Source of the DNA: Pseudomonas protegens CHA0 | GTDB lineage: Bacteria > Pseudomonadota > Gammaproteobacteria > Pseudomonadales > Pseudomonadaceae | Assembly (NCBI RefSeq): GCF_000397205.1 | Contig: NC_021237.1 | Location: 559,001 to 623,000, forward strand | DNA length: 64,000 bases | Direction: 5' to 3' | Part shown: positions 44,841 to 54,021 of the stretch, piece by piece | Layout of the letters: the number at the start of each line of letters is the position of its first letter | Numbering within the stretch: the first letter of the stretch is position 1 | Program-made: the position numbers and the translations under genes | The notes under the pieces: generated by a model | What the model was told of the DNA's origin: nothing | The model's database searches: none | The model's input: the letters and a program-made list of their open reading frames with translations, nothing else

Positions 44841-45643
44841 AGTTGATGCTTGCCGAACCCTTCAAGAGCCTCTGGGCCGGACGCGATGCGTTCGACGCTG
44901 TCGAGGGCCTGAAGGGCCAGGTCTACCGTGAGCTGGAAGCGCGCCGTACCTTGCGTACGGAAGTCGACGGCCGCGGTTATTTCGTGAAGATCCATCGTGG
45001 GATCGGCTGGGGCGAGATCGTCAAGAACCTGGTCACCGCCAAACTGCCGGTGCTCGGCGCCGGCCAGGAATGGCGCGCCCTGGAGCGCCTGCATCAGGTG
45101 GGCGTGCCCACCATGACCGCCGTGGCCTACGGCGAGCGTGGGGCCAATCCGGCAGACCAGCATTCGTTCATCGTCACCGAGGAGCTGGCGCCGACCGTCA
45201 GCCTCGAAGATTTCAGCATCGGCTGGGTCAAGCAGCCGCCGGCGCCTGCGCTCAAGCGCGCGCTGATCGCCGAGGTAGCGCGCATGACCGGCATGATGCA
45301 TCGCGCCGGGGTCAACCACCGCGACTGCTATATCTGCCACTTCCTGCTGCACACCGATCGGCCTGTCACTCCCGAAGGGCTCAAGCTCTCGGTGATCGAC
45401 CTGCACCGGGCCCAGACCCGGCCGAAGATCACTCAGCGCTGGCGCAACAAGGATCTGGCGGCGCTGTATTTCTCGGCCCTGGATATCGGCCTGACGCGCC
45501 GCGACAAGCTGCGCTTTCTCAAGGGCTACTTCCAGCAGCCGTTGCGGCAGATTCTGGCCGAGGAGGCCGCACTGCTGGCCTGGCTCGAAGGCAAGGCGGA
45601 AAAGCTCTACGCCCGCAAGCAACGGTACGGAGATGCACTCTGA
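44837..45643 (+). CDS. waaP: LPS core heptose(I) kinase WaaP
   Basis: Phosphorylates heptose I of the inner core, which is essential for viability in P. aeruginosa and important for the outer-membrane barrier. 268 residues with a eukaryotic-kinase-like fold. The catalytic loop is GVNHRDCYICHFLL (Asp near residue 163) and the metal-binding segment VIDLHRAQTR near 189. N-terminal FKSLWAGRDAFDAVEGLKGQVYR is typical. ATGA overlap with waaG; its stop overlaps the next kinase gene. Confidence 0.95.
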   Translation: MKLMLAEPFKSLWAGRDAFDAVEGLKGQVYRELEARRTLRTEVDGRGYFVKIHRGIGWGEIVKNLVTAKLPVLGAGQEWRALERLHQVGVPTMTAVAYGERGANPADQHSFIVTEELAPTVSLEDFSIGWVKQPPAPALKRALIAEVARMTGMMHRAGVNHRDCYICHFLLHTDRPVTPEGLKLSVIDLHRAQTRPKITQRWRNKDLAALYFSALDIGLTRRDKLRFLKGYFQQPLRQILAEEAALLAWLEGKAEKLYARKQRYGDAL

Positions 45644-46377
45644 TGGCGAGCTGGAACCTGGACCCGGCCTATCAGGCGTTGGCGGAGGATTTCGGCAGTC
45701 TGGAAGCGGTGTTTGCCCTGCAGGGCGAGCACCTGACCCGGGATCCGTTGTCCGAAGTCATCCGCGTCGAGCGTGGTGGCGTCAACTATTACGTCAAGCG
45801 CTATACCGGCGCCGGCAAGAATCTGCGGCGCTACCTGGGCAAGCCCCGGGTCAAGTTCGAGTGGCAGAACCTCAAGCGCTTCGCCAAATGGGGCATTCCC
45901 ACCGCCGATGTGGTGGCCTGGGGCCTGGAGCGTCGCTGCCTGGCCTATTCCCGGGGGGCGATGATCACCCGGGAGCTGCCGCGTACCGAGGATCTCTCGG
46001 TGCTGGCCGAACGCAACGACCCGCGTCTGCAGGACCGTCGTTGGGTGGATGGCGTCAGCCGTCAGTTGGCCGCTTACACCCGGGTCATGCATGACCACCG
46101 CTTTACCCACAATGATTTGAAGTGGCGCAACCTGCTGGTCGACGACCAGGACCGGTTGTACCTGATCGATTGCCCGAACGGCGATTTCTGGCGTGGTTTC
46201 TGGCTCAAGTACCGGATCACCAAGGACCTGGCCTGTCTGGATAAGGTGGCCAAATACCATCTGTCGGCCACCCAGCGCCTGCGTTTCTACCTGCAATACC
46301 GTCAGCGTGATCACTTGAGTGCCGCCGACAAGGAGCGTATTCGCCACGTGTTGAGATTTTTCGAGGGGCGTGAATGA
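45643..46377 (+). CDS. Kinase-like LPS core protein, WapP-like (InaA family)
   Basis: 244 residues, LPS-kinase superfamily. The catalytic loop FTHNDLKWRNLLV and the metal-binding YLIDCPNGDFWRG are intact, so kinase activity is plausible. By position it corresponds to PA5008 (WapP, proposed to phosphorylate heptose II) of P. aeruginosa; symbol withheld because it rests on synteny remembered. Starts in the waaP stop codon (TGATG) and ends in an ATGA overlap with the next gene. Confidence 0.88.
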   Translation: MASWNLDPAYQALAEDFGSLEAVFALQGEHLTRDPLSEVIRVERGGVNYYVKRYTGAGKNLRRYLGKPRVKFEWQNLKRFAKWGIPTADVVAWGLERRCLAYSRGAMITRELPRTEDLSVLAERNDPRLQDRRWVDGVSRQLAAYTRVMHDHRFTHNDLKWRNLLVDDQDRLYLIDCPNGDFWRGFWLKYRITKDLACLDKVAKYHLSATQRLRFYLQYRQRDHLSAADKERIRHVLRFFEGRE

Positions 46378-47126
46378 CTGATTTTCTGGCGTCCGAGGAG
46401 CGTGCGCTGCTGGAGCGCAATGGCCTCGGCACTTTCGACCAGCTGTGGGCCACCCAATTGGACGCGGTGGATGAACCCAATACCGGTCGTGGCGGCAGCA
46501 GCAGTGTGTTTCGCCTGGATGTGGAAGGGCAGGGGTTCTACCTCAAGCGCCAGACCAACTACCTGACCCGGACCCTGCACCGGCCCTTTGGCGAGCCGAG
46601 TTTCGCCCGTGAATTTCGCAATATCCGCCGCTACCAGCAGTTGGGCATTCCGGCCTTGCAAGCGGTGTTCTTCGGTATGCGCAAGGTCGATGGCGAGTCC
46701 CGGGCGATCCTGTTGACCCGGGCCCTGGATGGCTGGGATGACCTGGATGCGCTGCTGTTGCAGTGGGACCGGCTCAGCGAGCATCAGCGGCAGGCGGTGC
46801 TCCAGGCTTGCGGGCAACTGGCCCGGCAGCTGCACGGCTTGCGCCAGGTGCATGGCTGTTTCTATCCCAAGCATATTTTCCTGCGGGCCGAGGGCGATGG
46901 GTATCAGGCGCAGTTGATCGACCTGGAAAAGACCCGGCCCCTGCTGTTTGGCCAGCGTGATCGGGTCAAGGATCTGGAGCCCTTGCTACGCCGGGCTGCG
47001 GTGTGGAGCGGCGATGAGGTGCGCAGCCTGCTGGCGGCCTATGTGGGCCAGCCTCGGGACAGCTCCCTGGTGGATGCCTGGGTGGCGCGGCTCAGTGCTC
47101 GGCGCAGCCACAAGGGGGCACGCTGA
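46374..47126 (+). CDS. Kinase-like LPS core protein, WapQ-like (InaA family)
   Basis: 250 residues. The InaA-type pattern is seen: HGCFYPKHIFL in place of a canonical HxD loop and QLIDLEKTRPL as the metal-binding segment. YPKH instead of HRD is normal in this subfamily, so it should not be read as inactivation. Corresponds to PA5007 (WapQ) by order. Substrate is likely a core heptose or its phosphate, not proven. ATGA overlap upstream and TGATG overlap downstream. Confidence 0.85.
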   Translation: MTDFLASEERALLERNGLGTFDQLWATQLDAVDEPNTGRGGSSSVFRLDVEGQGFYLKRQTNYLTRTLHRPFGEPSFAREFRNIRRYQQLGIPALQAVFFGMRKVDGESRAILLTRALDGWDDLDALLLQWDRLSEHQRQAVLQACGQLARQLHGLRQVHGCFYPKHIFLRAEGDGYQAQLIDLEKTRPLLFGQRDRVKDLEPLLRRAAVWSGDEVRSLLAAYVGQPRDSSLVDAWVARLSARRSHKGAR

Positions 47127-48580
47127 TGCGTCTGTCCGAACTGAAGAACAGCGGGCGCAGCCCGACGCTGCCCTTGAGCCTTGAGTTGGCGGACGCCGCC
47201 GGCCCGGCACAGTTGCAGTTGCTGAGCCTGCTGCGGGTGCTGCCGGGGCAGCGTTACGTGGGGGCCGGGGTCTGGCGCGGGCGTCCGGTGCTGGCCAAGC
47301 TGCTGGTGGGCTCCAAGGCCGCTCGGCATTTCCAGCGAGAATTGCAGGGTGTGCGCCTGCTGGCAGAACAAGGGCTGACGACGCCCTTGCTGCTGGCGGA
47401 CGGTTTGCAGGAAGGCGAGGGCGGCTGGCTGCTGTTCGAGTTACTGCAGGGCGCACAAAGCCTGGGCGACGCCTGGAAGCAGGTGGAAGCTCTGCCAGTG
47501 CTGGCCGACGAGCAGGCTGAGGTACTGGCCGAGGCCCTCGGGGCTATCGGCCAGTTGCACGCCAAGGGCCTGTGGCAATCGGACCTGCACCTGGACAATC
47601 TGCTGCGCCACGACAACCGGCTGTATTTGATCGATGGGGCGGGGATCTGTGTCGAAGAGGCGGGCAAGCCCCTGTCCCGGCAGAAGGTCCTGGAGAACCT
47701 CGGGGTATTCTTCGCCCAGTTGCCCAAGAGTCTGGAACCGTTCACCGAAGAGTTGCTGGTGCACTACCTGTTGAGCAACGCCGAGCATGCCTTGCCCCTG
47801 GAAGCCCTGCAGAAGCAGGTGAACAAGGTCCGGGGCTGGCGCCTGCGGGACTTTCTCAACAAGGTCGGCCGCGAGTGCACGCTGTTCAGCGTGCAGCGCG
47901 GCCCGTTCGCCTTGCGCGCGATCCGCCGTGAGGAAGAGGCGGCGATGCTGCCGGTGCTGGAGCAGGCCGACGCCCTGCTGGATCAGGGCCATCTGTACAA
48001 GACCGGTGGCGCGGCCAGTGTTGGGCGGGTCGAGGTTGCGGGCCGGCCGCTGGTGATCAAGCGCTACAACATCAAGGGCTTTGCTCACTGGCTCAAGCGC
48101 TTCTGGCGCCCGAGCCGGGCCTGGCATTCCTGGCGCGAAGGCAATCGCCTGGCGTTCCTGGGCATTGCCACGCCCAAGCCTCTGGCCTTGCTGGAGCGGC
48201 GTTTCCTGTGGCTGCGGCGCAGCGCCTACCTGGTGACCGAGCATCTGCCAGGGCCGGACATCATCGAGCGCTTTGCACCCTTCGTGGACAGCGGGCAAGC
48301 CCCGGAGCCGGAATTGCTGGCGCTGGACCAGCTGTTTGCCGAGCTGATCAAGGAGCGCATCAGCCATGGCGACTTCAAGGGCCACAACCTGTTCTGGCAA
48401 GAGGGTCGCTGGGCGCTGATAGACCTCGATTCCATGTGCCAGCACTCCAGCCTGAGCAGCTTTGCCCCGGCTTATGCCCGTGATCGCGCGCGATTCATGC
48501 GCAATTGGCCGCAAGACAGCAATTTGTATCAAGTGATTGACCAGCGCCTGCCCAAGACGGCCCAGGGCACCGAGGCCTGA
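47126..48580 (+). CDS. Tandem double kinase-like protein of the LPS core cluster
   Basis: 484 residues made of two kinase-like domains in one chain. The first, about 1-235, has SDLHLDNLLRHDNRLYLIDGAGI. The second, about 250-475, has ISHGDFKGHNLFWQEGRWALIDLDSM. Both have the catalytic-loop Asp and the metal-binding Asp, so both could be active. It matches PA5006 by order. It is the last gene of the overlapping run that starts at waaF; a 199-bp gap with a new promoter follows. The substrates are unknown; core sugar phosphorylation is inferred from context. Confidence 0.85.
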   Translation: MRLSELKNSGRSPTLPLSLELADAAGPAQLQLLSLLRVLPGQRYVGAGVWRGRPVLAKLLVGSKAARHFQRELQGVRLLAEQGLTTPLLLADGLQEGEGGWLLFELLQGAQSLGDAWKQVEALPVLADEQAEVLAEALGAIGQLHAKGLWQSDLHLDNLLRHDNRLYLIDGAGICVEEAGKPLSRQKVLENLGVFFAQLPKSLEPFTEELLVHYLLSNAEHALPLEALQKQVNKVRGWRLRDFLNKVGRECTLFSVQRGPFALRAIRREEEAAMLPVLEQADALLDQGHLYKTGGAASVGRVEVAGRPLVIKRYNIKGFAHWLKRFWRPSRAWHSWREGNRLAFLGIATPKPLALLERRFLWLRRSAYLVTEHLPGPDIIERFAPFVDSGQAPEPELLALDQLFAELIKERISHGDFKGHNLFWQEGRWALIDLDSMCQHSSLSSFAPAYARDRARFMRNWPQDSNLYQVIDQRLPKTAQGTEA

Positions 48581-48681
48581 CCTGCGACCCATGGCCGCTG
48601 CCTGCGCCGCGGCCACGGCGCGCGGCGGGTGCCAACCCGGGCTTGGCGCTCGCCGCTAGAGGCTTGCACCTGCTTTTACGT

Positions 48682-48687
48682 TATAAT
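48682..48687 (+). promoter_or_regulatory. Probable promoter (-10 TATAAT) before the carbamoyltransferase
   Basis: A perfect TATAAT in the 199-bp gap 48581-48779, about 92 bp before the carbamoyltransferase start. No good -35 box at 17 bp; TTGCAC is present but only 12 bp upstream. It marks the probable start of a second LPS transcript. Confidence 0.5.
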
Positions 48688-48779
48688 CCCGCCCTTTCGT
48701 TGTTTCTCGCCCCTTGCGAGCACACTTCATTTTCAAGGCGCATCGCGCCCGCATGCAGACTAAACGAGGCTAGACCCCT

Positions 48780-50537
48780 GTGGCATTGACGATTCTTGGC
48801 CTGTCCGGCGCCCTTAGCCATGATCCTTCAGCGGCCCTGTATATCGACGGCAAGCTGATTGCCGCCGCTGAAGAAGAGCGTTTCGTGCGCGACAAACATG
48901 CAAAGAACCGCATGCCCTACGAGTCGGCGAAATTCTGCCTGGAGCAGGCCGGGATCAAGCCTTCCGACGTTGACGTAGTCGCGATTCCGTTTGCCCCGAT
49001 CAGCCTGTTCGGCAAGGCTCGCTGGCACTACGCCAAGCGCTACTGGTACGCCCCGGACCGCGCCCTGGACGCGATCCTGATGGGCAACCGTCGCTACAAG
49101 CGCTACCGCAATAAGATCGTCTGGTGCCTGGAGCAACTGGGCTTCGACCCGAAAAAGGTCAAGATCGAGCCGGTGGAGCACCACCTGGCCCACGCCTCCA
49201 GTGCCTACCACTGCTCGGGCTTCAAGGAGAAGACCGCGATCCTCGGGATCGACGGCAAGGGTGAGTACGCCACCACCTTCTTCGGCTACGGCGAAAACGG
49301 CAAGATCCACAAGATCAAGGAATTCTTCGACCCGGACTCCCTGGGCGGCCTCTATGGCGCGATCACCGAGTTCCTCGGCTTCGAGATGCTCGACGGCGAG
49401 TTCAAGGTCATGGGCATGGCGCCGTACGGCGATGCCAGCAAATACGATTTCTCGCGCCTGGCCAGTTTTGAAAACGGCGAGCTGGTGATCAACACCGATT
49501 ACGCCAACGTCATCGGCCTGCGTCGCTACAAAGAGAAGGGCAAGGGTTTCTACTTCTCGCCAAAACTCATCGAGTGGCTGGGTCCCAAGCGCGAAGGCGA
49601 CATCGCCGACGAGCCGTACATCCACTACGCGGCGAGCATGCAGGCGCTGTTCGAGAAGCTGGCCCTGCAGATGATCGACCATTACCTGGGCGACATCCTC
49701 AAGGAAACCGGCAAGCTGGCCTTCGCCGGCGGCTGTGCGCTGAACGTCAAGCTGAACCAGAAGATCATTGCCCGTCCCGAGGTCAAGGAGCTGTTCGTGC
49801 AGCCGGCTTCCGGCGACGCCGGTACCGCCGTTGGTGCCGCGGCGTACGTTTCCCATGCCCGTGGGGTGCCGGTAGAGAAGATGGAGCATGTCTATCTCGG
49901 CCCGTCCTACAGCAATGAAGACGTGATCGCGGCCTGTGCCCGCCACCCGAACAAGCCAGCCTGGCGGCAGATCGACAACACCCCGGAGCGTATCGCCAAG
50001 ATCATGGTGGATGGCAACCCGGTGGCATGGTTCCAGGGCCGCATGGAGTTCGGTCCGCGTGCCCTGGGCGGCCGTTCGATCATCGGTTGCCCGAGCGCCA
50101 CTGGCGTGGCCGACCGGATCAACGAACAGATCAAGTTCCGCGAGCGCTGGAGGCCTTTCTGCCCGTCGATGCTCGACACCGTCGGCCCGCAGATGATCAA
50201 GGTCGATCACCCGGCGCCGTTCATGACCTTCACCTTCGAAGTGGCTGAAGAGTGGAAGACCCGGGTACCGGAAGTGGTCCACGAGGACGGCACGTCCCGG
50301 GCCCAGGTGCTCAAGCGCGAATACAACCCGCGCTACTACGACATGATGAAGGCCCTGGAAGTACTGACCGGCAACGGCGTGTCGCTGAACACCTCGTTGA
50401 ACCGCCGTGGCGAACCGATGATCTGTTCGCCCACCGATGCCCTGAACATGTTCTACGGGTCCGACCTGCAGTACCTGATCATGGAAGACATTCTGGTGGT
50501 CAAAGACGGCGTGGACCCTTATGACACGCTCGGCTGA
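48780..50537 (+). CDS. Carbamoyltransferase (NodU/CmcH family) of LPS core
   Basis: 585 residues, typical NodU/TobZ length. The N-terminal half binds carbamoyl-phosphate and ATP (ILGLSGALSHDPSAAL, AAAEEERFVRDKHAKN, HHLAHASSAYHCSGF); the C-terminal half has the YrdC-like/acceptor part with GRMEFGPRALGGRSIIG. The start is GTG at 48780; no ATG is suitable. P. aeruginosa PA5005 (called wapO) puts a 7-O-carbamoyl group on heptose II; the position here is the same. Its 3' end overlaps the next glycosyltransferase by 17 bases. Confidence 0.92.
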   Translation: MALTILGLSGALSHDPSAALYIDGKLIAAAEEERFVRDKHAKNRMPYESAKFCLEQAGIKPSDVDVVAIPFAPISLFGKARWHYAKRYWYAPDRALDAILMGNRRYKRYRNKIVWCLEQLGFDPKKVKIEPVEHHLAHASSAYHCSGFKEKTAILGIDGKGEYATTFFGYGENGKIHKIKEFFDPDSLGGLYGAITEFLGFEMLDGEFKVMGMAPYGDASKYDFSRLASFENGELVINTDYANVIGLRRYKEKGKGFYFSPKLIEWLGPKREGDIADEPYIHYAASMQALFEKLALQMIDHYLGDILKETGKLAFAGGCALNVKLNQKIIARPEVKELFVQPASGDAGTAVGAAAYVSHARGVPVEKMEHVYLGPSYSNEDVIAACARHPNKPAWRQIDNTPERIAKIMVDGNPVAWFQGRMEFGPRALGGRSIIGCPSATGVADRINEQIKFRERWRPFCPSMLDTVGPQMIKVDHPAPFMTFTFEVAEEWKTRVPEVVHEDGTSRAQVLKREYNPRYYDMMKALEVLTGNGVSLNTSLNRRGEPMICSPTDALNMFYGSDLQYLIMEDILVVKDGVDPYDTLG

Positions 50538-51651
50538 ACGCCATGTGCTGCAGTTCTGCCACGGCTATGACGGGCCGTTCCTGGACTGTGCCCGGCAATA
50601 CGCCAACCTGTTCGCGGGCAGCGGCTATCGAGTGACCACGGTGTTTCTCACCGGGGCCGCCGATGCCGATGTCGCCGCGGGCTGCGCGTCTGATGAAGTG
50701 CTGTTTATGGAATACAGCTCCAAGGCCATCCGCGGCCTGAAGCTGGGCGCCATCCGCGACCTGCGCAAGATCGCCGCGTCACGCAATTTCAGCTTCTGCA
50801 TCGCTCACCGCTTCAAGCCGATCTATATCGCCTTGCTCGGTACCGGCTTGCCGGTGATCGGTGTCCATCATGCGTTTTCCGATTACAAGCGCGGCAGCCG
50901 CAAGCTCTTCGCCCAACTGTTCCGTAAGCGCCTGAGCCTGCTCGGGGTGTCCGATGCGGTGCGTGACGACATGCGTGCCTGCCTGCCGAAATGGCCGGCG
51001 CAGCGCATTCAGACCCTGTACAACCGTATCGACCTTGAGGCACTGCAGGCCGAGCAACTGAGCGCTGCCCAGGCGCGCAGCGAGCTGGGCCTGTCCGCCG
51101 ATGCCTGGATTGTCGGCAACGTCGGGCGCCTGCATCCGGACAAGGACCAGGCCACCTTGCTGCGTGGCTTTGCCGCGGCTTTGCCGCAATTGCCGCCGCA
51201 CAGCCAACTGGCGATTCTCGGAACCGGGCGTCTGGAAAAAGACCTGAAGTCCCTGGCCCGCGAGCTGGGGATTGCCGATCGCGTGCTGTTCCTCGGGCAG
51301 GTGCCTCAGGCCCGACGCTATTTCCGCGCCTTCGATGTGTTTGCCTTGAGCTCCGACCACGAGCCTTTTGGCATGGTCCTGCTGGAGGCCATGGCCGCCG
51401 GCGTGCCGCTGCTGGCCACCGCCTGTGGCGGTGCCCGGGAAGTGGTCGAGGGGGTGGGCATCCTGTTCCCCCTGGGCGACGTTGAACATATGGCCCAGGG
51501 GCTTCAGCATCTGGCCGCGATGGACGACCACCAGCGCCGGGTCTGTGCCGAGCTGATGCTCGATCGCCTGCGCGAGCGCTTCTCCGACCGTGCTGTACGC
51601 GACGTATTCTGGCGTTTGCCGCAAGTCACCGATCTGACCGCGAGGGGCTGA
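50521..51651 (+). CDS. GT4 glycosyltransferase, WapH-like
   Basis: 376 residues, GT-B fold. N-terminal VLQFCHGYDGPFLDCARQYANLF, AHRFKPIYIAL in the acceptor domain, and a GT4 donor site with VGRLHPDKDQATLLRGF and SSDHEPFGMVLLEAMAAGVPLL. By order it matches PA5004 (WapH, an outer-core glucosyltransferase). It resembles the GT4 gene at 54903-56054 (shared RFKP block), so the two are paralogues. Starts inside the carbamoyltransferase gene and its stop overlaps the Mig-14 start (TGATG). Confidence 0.87.
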   Translation: MTRSAERHVLQFCHGYDGPFLDCARQYANLFAGSGYRVTTVFLTGAADADVAAGCASDEVLFMEYSSKAIRGLKLGAIRDLRKIAASRNFSFCIAHRFKPIYIALLGTGLPVIGVHHAFSDYKRGSRKLFAQLFRKRLSLLGVSDAVRDDMRACLPKWPAQRIQTLYNRIDLEALQAEQLSAAQARSELGLSADAWIVGNVGRLHPDKDQATLLRGFAAALPQLPPHSQLAILGTGRLEKDLKSLARELGIADRVLFLGQVPQARRYFRAFDVFALSSDHEPFGMVLLEAMAAGVPLLATACGGAREVVEGVGILFPLGDVEHMAQGLQHLAAMDDHQRRVCAELMLDRLRERFSDRAVRDVFWRLPQVTDLTARG

Positions 51652-52547
51652 TGCTCAATCGATTTCAAGGCTGGCGCGAACGTGGCTGGTCAGTCATTGA
51701 CGCATCGACCTACGCCGATGCCTGGCAGCGGTTCGGTGGCAGTGTGGCAACCCATCCCCTGGTGGTGGAGCAGTTGGCGGACCTGGCGCAGATCCCGGTG
51801 CGCTACCTGGCCTGGGAGCGCAACGGCCAATTGCAGGCGGCCATTGCCACCTGGGGGCGCGACCTGGCGCTGTCCAAGGACGTGCTCAAGCGGGCCGGCA
51901 AGAAGGGCCTGTTCGATATCGGCAATGCCGAGCTGATCCTGCCCGCCGCTGCTGATGCTCAGGCGGTGTTGCGCCATCGTGGGCGTTACCTGTCCGCATT
52001 GAACGAGGGGCGCCTGACCGGCCTCAAGCCCCAGGCTGAACAGCTGGCCATGGCCAGGACGCCGGAAGAGCTGTCGAAGAAGTTTCGTTACAACCAGCGT
52101 CGTGAGCTGCGCCTGCTGGAAGAGGCGGGCGGGGTTGTACGCCCGGTCAGTGATTTCAGCAGCCCCGAGCTGGCGGCGATCTACTGCGACCTGTTCCAGC
52201 GCCGCTGGGGCTTTGCCGCCACCGGTGCCGAGCGTATGGCCGAGGTGCTGGAGCGCCTGCGCGAGCTGCTGATCGGTTCGGTGATCTTCCTCAACGACGC
52301 GCCGATTGCCGTGCAACTGATCTACCGGGTCGAAGCGCCGGAGTGGATCAGCGTCGAGTACGTGAACGGTGGGGTAGACCCGGAGACTCGTGAGTTCAGC
52401 CCTGGCAGCGTGCTGAGTTTTCTCAACACCCAGAGTGCCTGGGAACAGGCCCGTGCCCTGAACAAGCCACTGCGTTTCTCCTTCGGTCGTGCCGACCGTG
52501 AATACAAGGACCGTTGGTGCAATCCTGTGCCGGTTTTCCAGGTGTGA
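51651..52547 (+). CDS. Mig-14 family protein
   Basis: 298 residues, Mig-14/GNAT-like (FemAB-type) fold. Family features are THPLVVEQLADLAQIPVRYL, ELSKKFRYNQRRELRLLEEAGG and a C-terminal LRFSFGRADREYKDRWCNP. Mig-14 contributes to resistance to cationic antimicrobial peptides in Salmonella and P. aeruginosa (PA5003); the chemistry is not settled. A role in LPS modification or inner-membrane function is suggested by its neighbours. It overlaps the upstream glycosyltransferase and sits 8 bp before the deacetylase gene. Confidence 0.88.
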   Translation: MLNRFQGWRERGWSVIDASTYADAWQRFGGSVATHPLVVEQLADLAQIPVRYLAWERNGQLQAAIATWGRDLALSKDVLKRAGKKGLFDIGNAELILPAAADAQAVLRHRGRYLSALNEGRLTGLKPQAEQLAMARTPEELSKKFRYNQRRELRLLEEAGGVVRPVSDFSSPELAAIYCDLFQRRWGFAATGAERMAEVLERLRELLIGSVIFLNDAPIAVQLIYRVEAPEWISVEYVNGGVDPETREFSPGSVLSFLNTQSAWEQARALNKPLRFSFGRADREYKDRWCNPVPVFQV

Positions 52548-52555
52548 GTCAGCCC

Positions 52556-53968
52556 ATGAGTCGCAAGCAACAACTGCTCAAGCGTCACCGGCGCAATAAA
52601 CGAATCGCTCTGTTGATCGGGCTGGTGCTGCTATTGGTGGCCGGCATCCTGGTGGCCTGGTGGGTGCCGGTATTGCTGGCGGTATTGGCCTGGCTGGCCC
52701 ATGAAGCCTGGTTTGCCGATCATCTGTTCTATTCGCCCAAGGATGATTACTGCTACGACTTCGGCAGCGATGCCCAGCAGGCCGCTGTGCGCCTTGAAGC
52801 GGGGCGCCTGTTGCTGGAGGCGCCGCTGGCGCTGGCCGGGGATGAAACCCTGGTTCTAGGCGTGCACGTCAAGAGCTCGTGGCTGGGACGTTTTCTCGAC
52901 CCGGCTGTTGAGGTGTCGGGCGGTCCGCTTGCCGATCGTCAGGTGTTCGAGCGCGGGGTCAATGGCCTGCGCTACCTCAACCTCAGCGGCCTGGCCAGTT
53001 CCCTGGTCAGTGGCGAGCTGAGGTTGCGCGGGCGCTTCTGTCGGCTCCGCATCCAGCCGCAACTGATGTTCTGGCGGGATCCCGACTACCGGCGCCAGCG
53101 GGTGATGGTGATCGCTCCCCATGCCGACGATGCCGAGTTGGCAGCCTTCGGTCTGTACAGCCAGGCCGACGAGGCCTGGATCGTGACCCTCACCGCAGGC
53201 GAAATCGAGGCTGAGCATTACCAGGCCATGGGCATGAACCCGGCAGAGGCGGCGCGGATCAAGGGGCGCTTGCGGGCCTGGGACAGTATTACTGTGCCGC
53301 GCTGGGCCGGGGTGCCTGAATCCCATTGCGTGCAGTTGGGCTATTTCTGCCTGCAGCTGCCTGCCATGCAGGCCTCCCCTGAACAGCCGGTGGCCTCTCG
53401 CGAGGCGCAACTGAGCGATATCCGCTTGTTCCGCCAGTTCAATCCATTCCCGCTGCCCGCCGACCAGGACGGGTTGCCGACCTGGAACAATCTCCTGGCC
53501 GACCTGCGTGAGCTGCTGCTCAAGGCGCGCCCTGAGGTGATAGTGTTGCCGCACCCGACGCTGGACCCTCATCCCGACCACATCTGTGCTCGCGAGGCGG
53601 TCATGCAAGCCCTGGAAGGGCTGGCCTGGCAGCCGACCACTATCCTTGGCTACGCCAATCACCTGCATGACAACGACCGCTGGCCCATGGGGGATTCGGG
53701 CGCAGGCATTGCGTTGCCGCCGGTGTTCGAGTCGACGGCGGTGTTGCGTCCCTGGTGCTTGTCACTGTCCCAGGGCGAGCAGTATGACAAGGCCATGGCC
53801 TTGGGCATGATGCATGACCTGCAACCGAAAATGCCGTTCAAGCGACGCCTGCGCAGGTCGATACAATGGCTTATGGCCAGTAGGATGCCTTCAGCACTTG
53901 GGGAGAATGAGTTCTTTCGCAAGGCGGTCAGACGCCATGAGCTGTTCTGGCTATTGCAACAGCGATAA
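52556..53968 (+). CDS. dnpA: PIG-L family deacetylase, DnpA-like
   Basis: 470 residues. A basic N-terminus (MSRKQQLLKRHRRNKR) is followed by one or two membrane helices (about 17-60), then a beta-rich part and a PIG-L/LmbE zinc deacetylase domain with PHADDAELAAFG near residue 188 and HPTLDPHPDH near 335. Members remove acetyl groups from GlcNAc-type sugars. PA5002 (DnpA) in the same place in P. aeruginosa affects persister formation and is thought to deacetylate a core or O-antigen sugar. The ATG at 52556 lies 8 bp after mig-14. Confidence 0.85.
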   Translation: MSRKQQLLKRHRRNKRIALLIGLVLLLVAGILVAWWVPVLLAVLAWLAHEAWFADHLFYSPKDDYCYDFGSDAQQAAVRLEAGRLLLEAPLALAGDETLVLGVHVKSSWLGRFLDPAVEVSGGPLADRQVFERGVNGLRYLNLSGLASSLVSGELRLRGRFCRLRIQPQLMFWRDPDYRRQRVMVIAPHADDAELAAFGLYSQADEAWIVTLTAGEIEAEHYQAMGMNPAEAARIKGRLRAWDSITVPRWAGVPESHCVQLGYFCLQLPAMQASPEQPVASREAQLSDIRLFRQFNPFPLPADQDGLPTWNNLLADLRELLLKARPEVIVLPHPTLDPHPDHICAREAVMQALEGLAWQPTTILGYANHLHDNDRWPMGDSGAGIALPPVFESTAVLRPWCLSLSQGEQYDKAMALGMMHDLQPKMPFKRRLRRSIQWLMASRMPSALGENEFFRKAVRRHELFWLLQQR

Positions 53969-54021
53969 ACCGACATAACCATGGGGGCGTTTTGTAGCCC
54001 CAATCCGACAGTGAGTCCTTT

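Noticed and set aside
46374..47126. WapQ-like protein as an inactive pseudokinase because HRD is YPKH
   Set aside because: The HGxxYPKH pattern is normal for InaA-type proteins and does not by itself show loss of activity.
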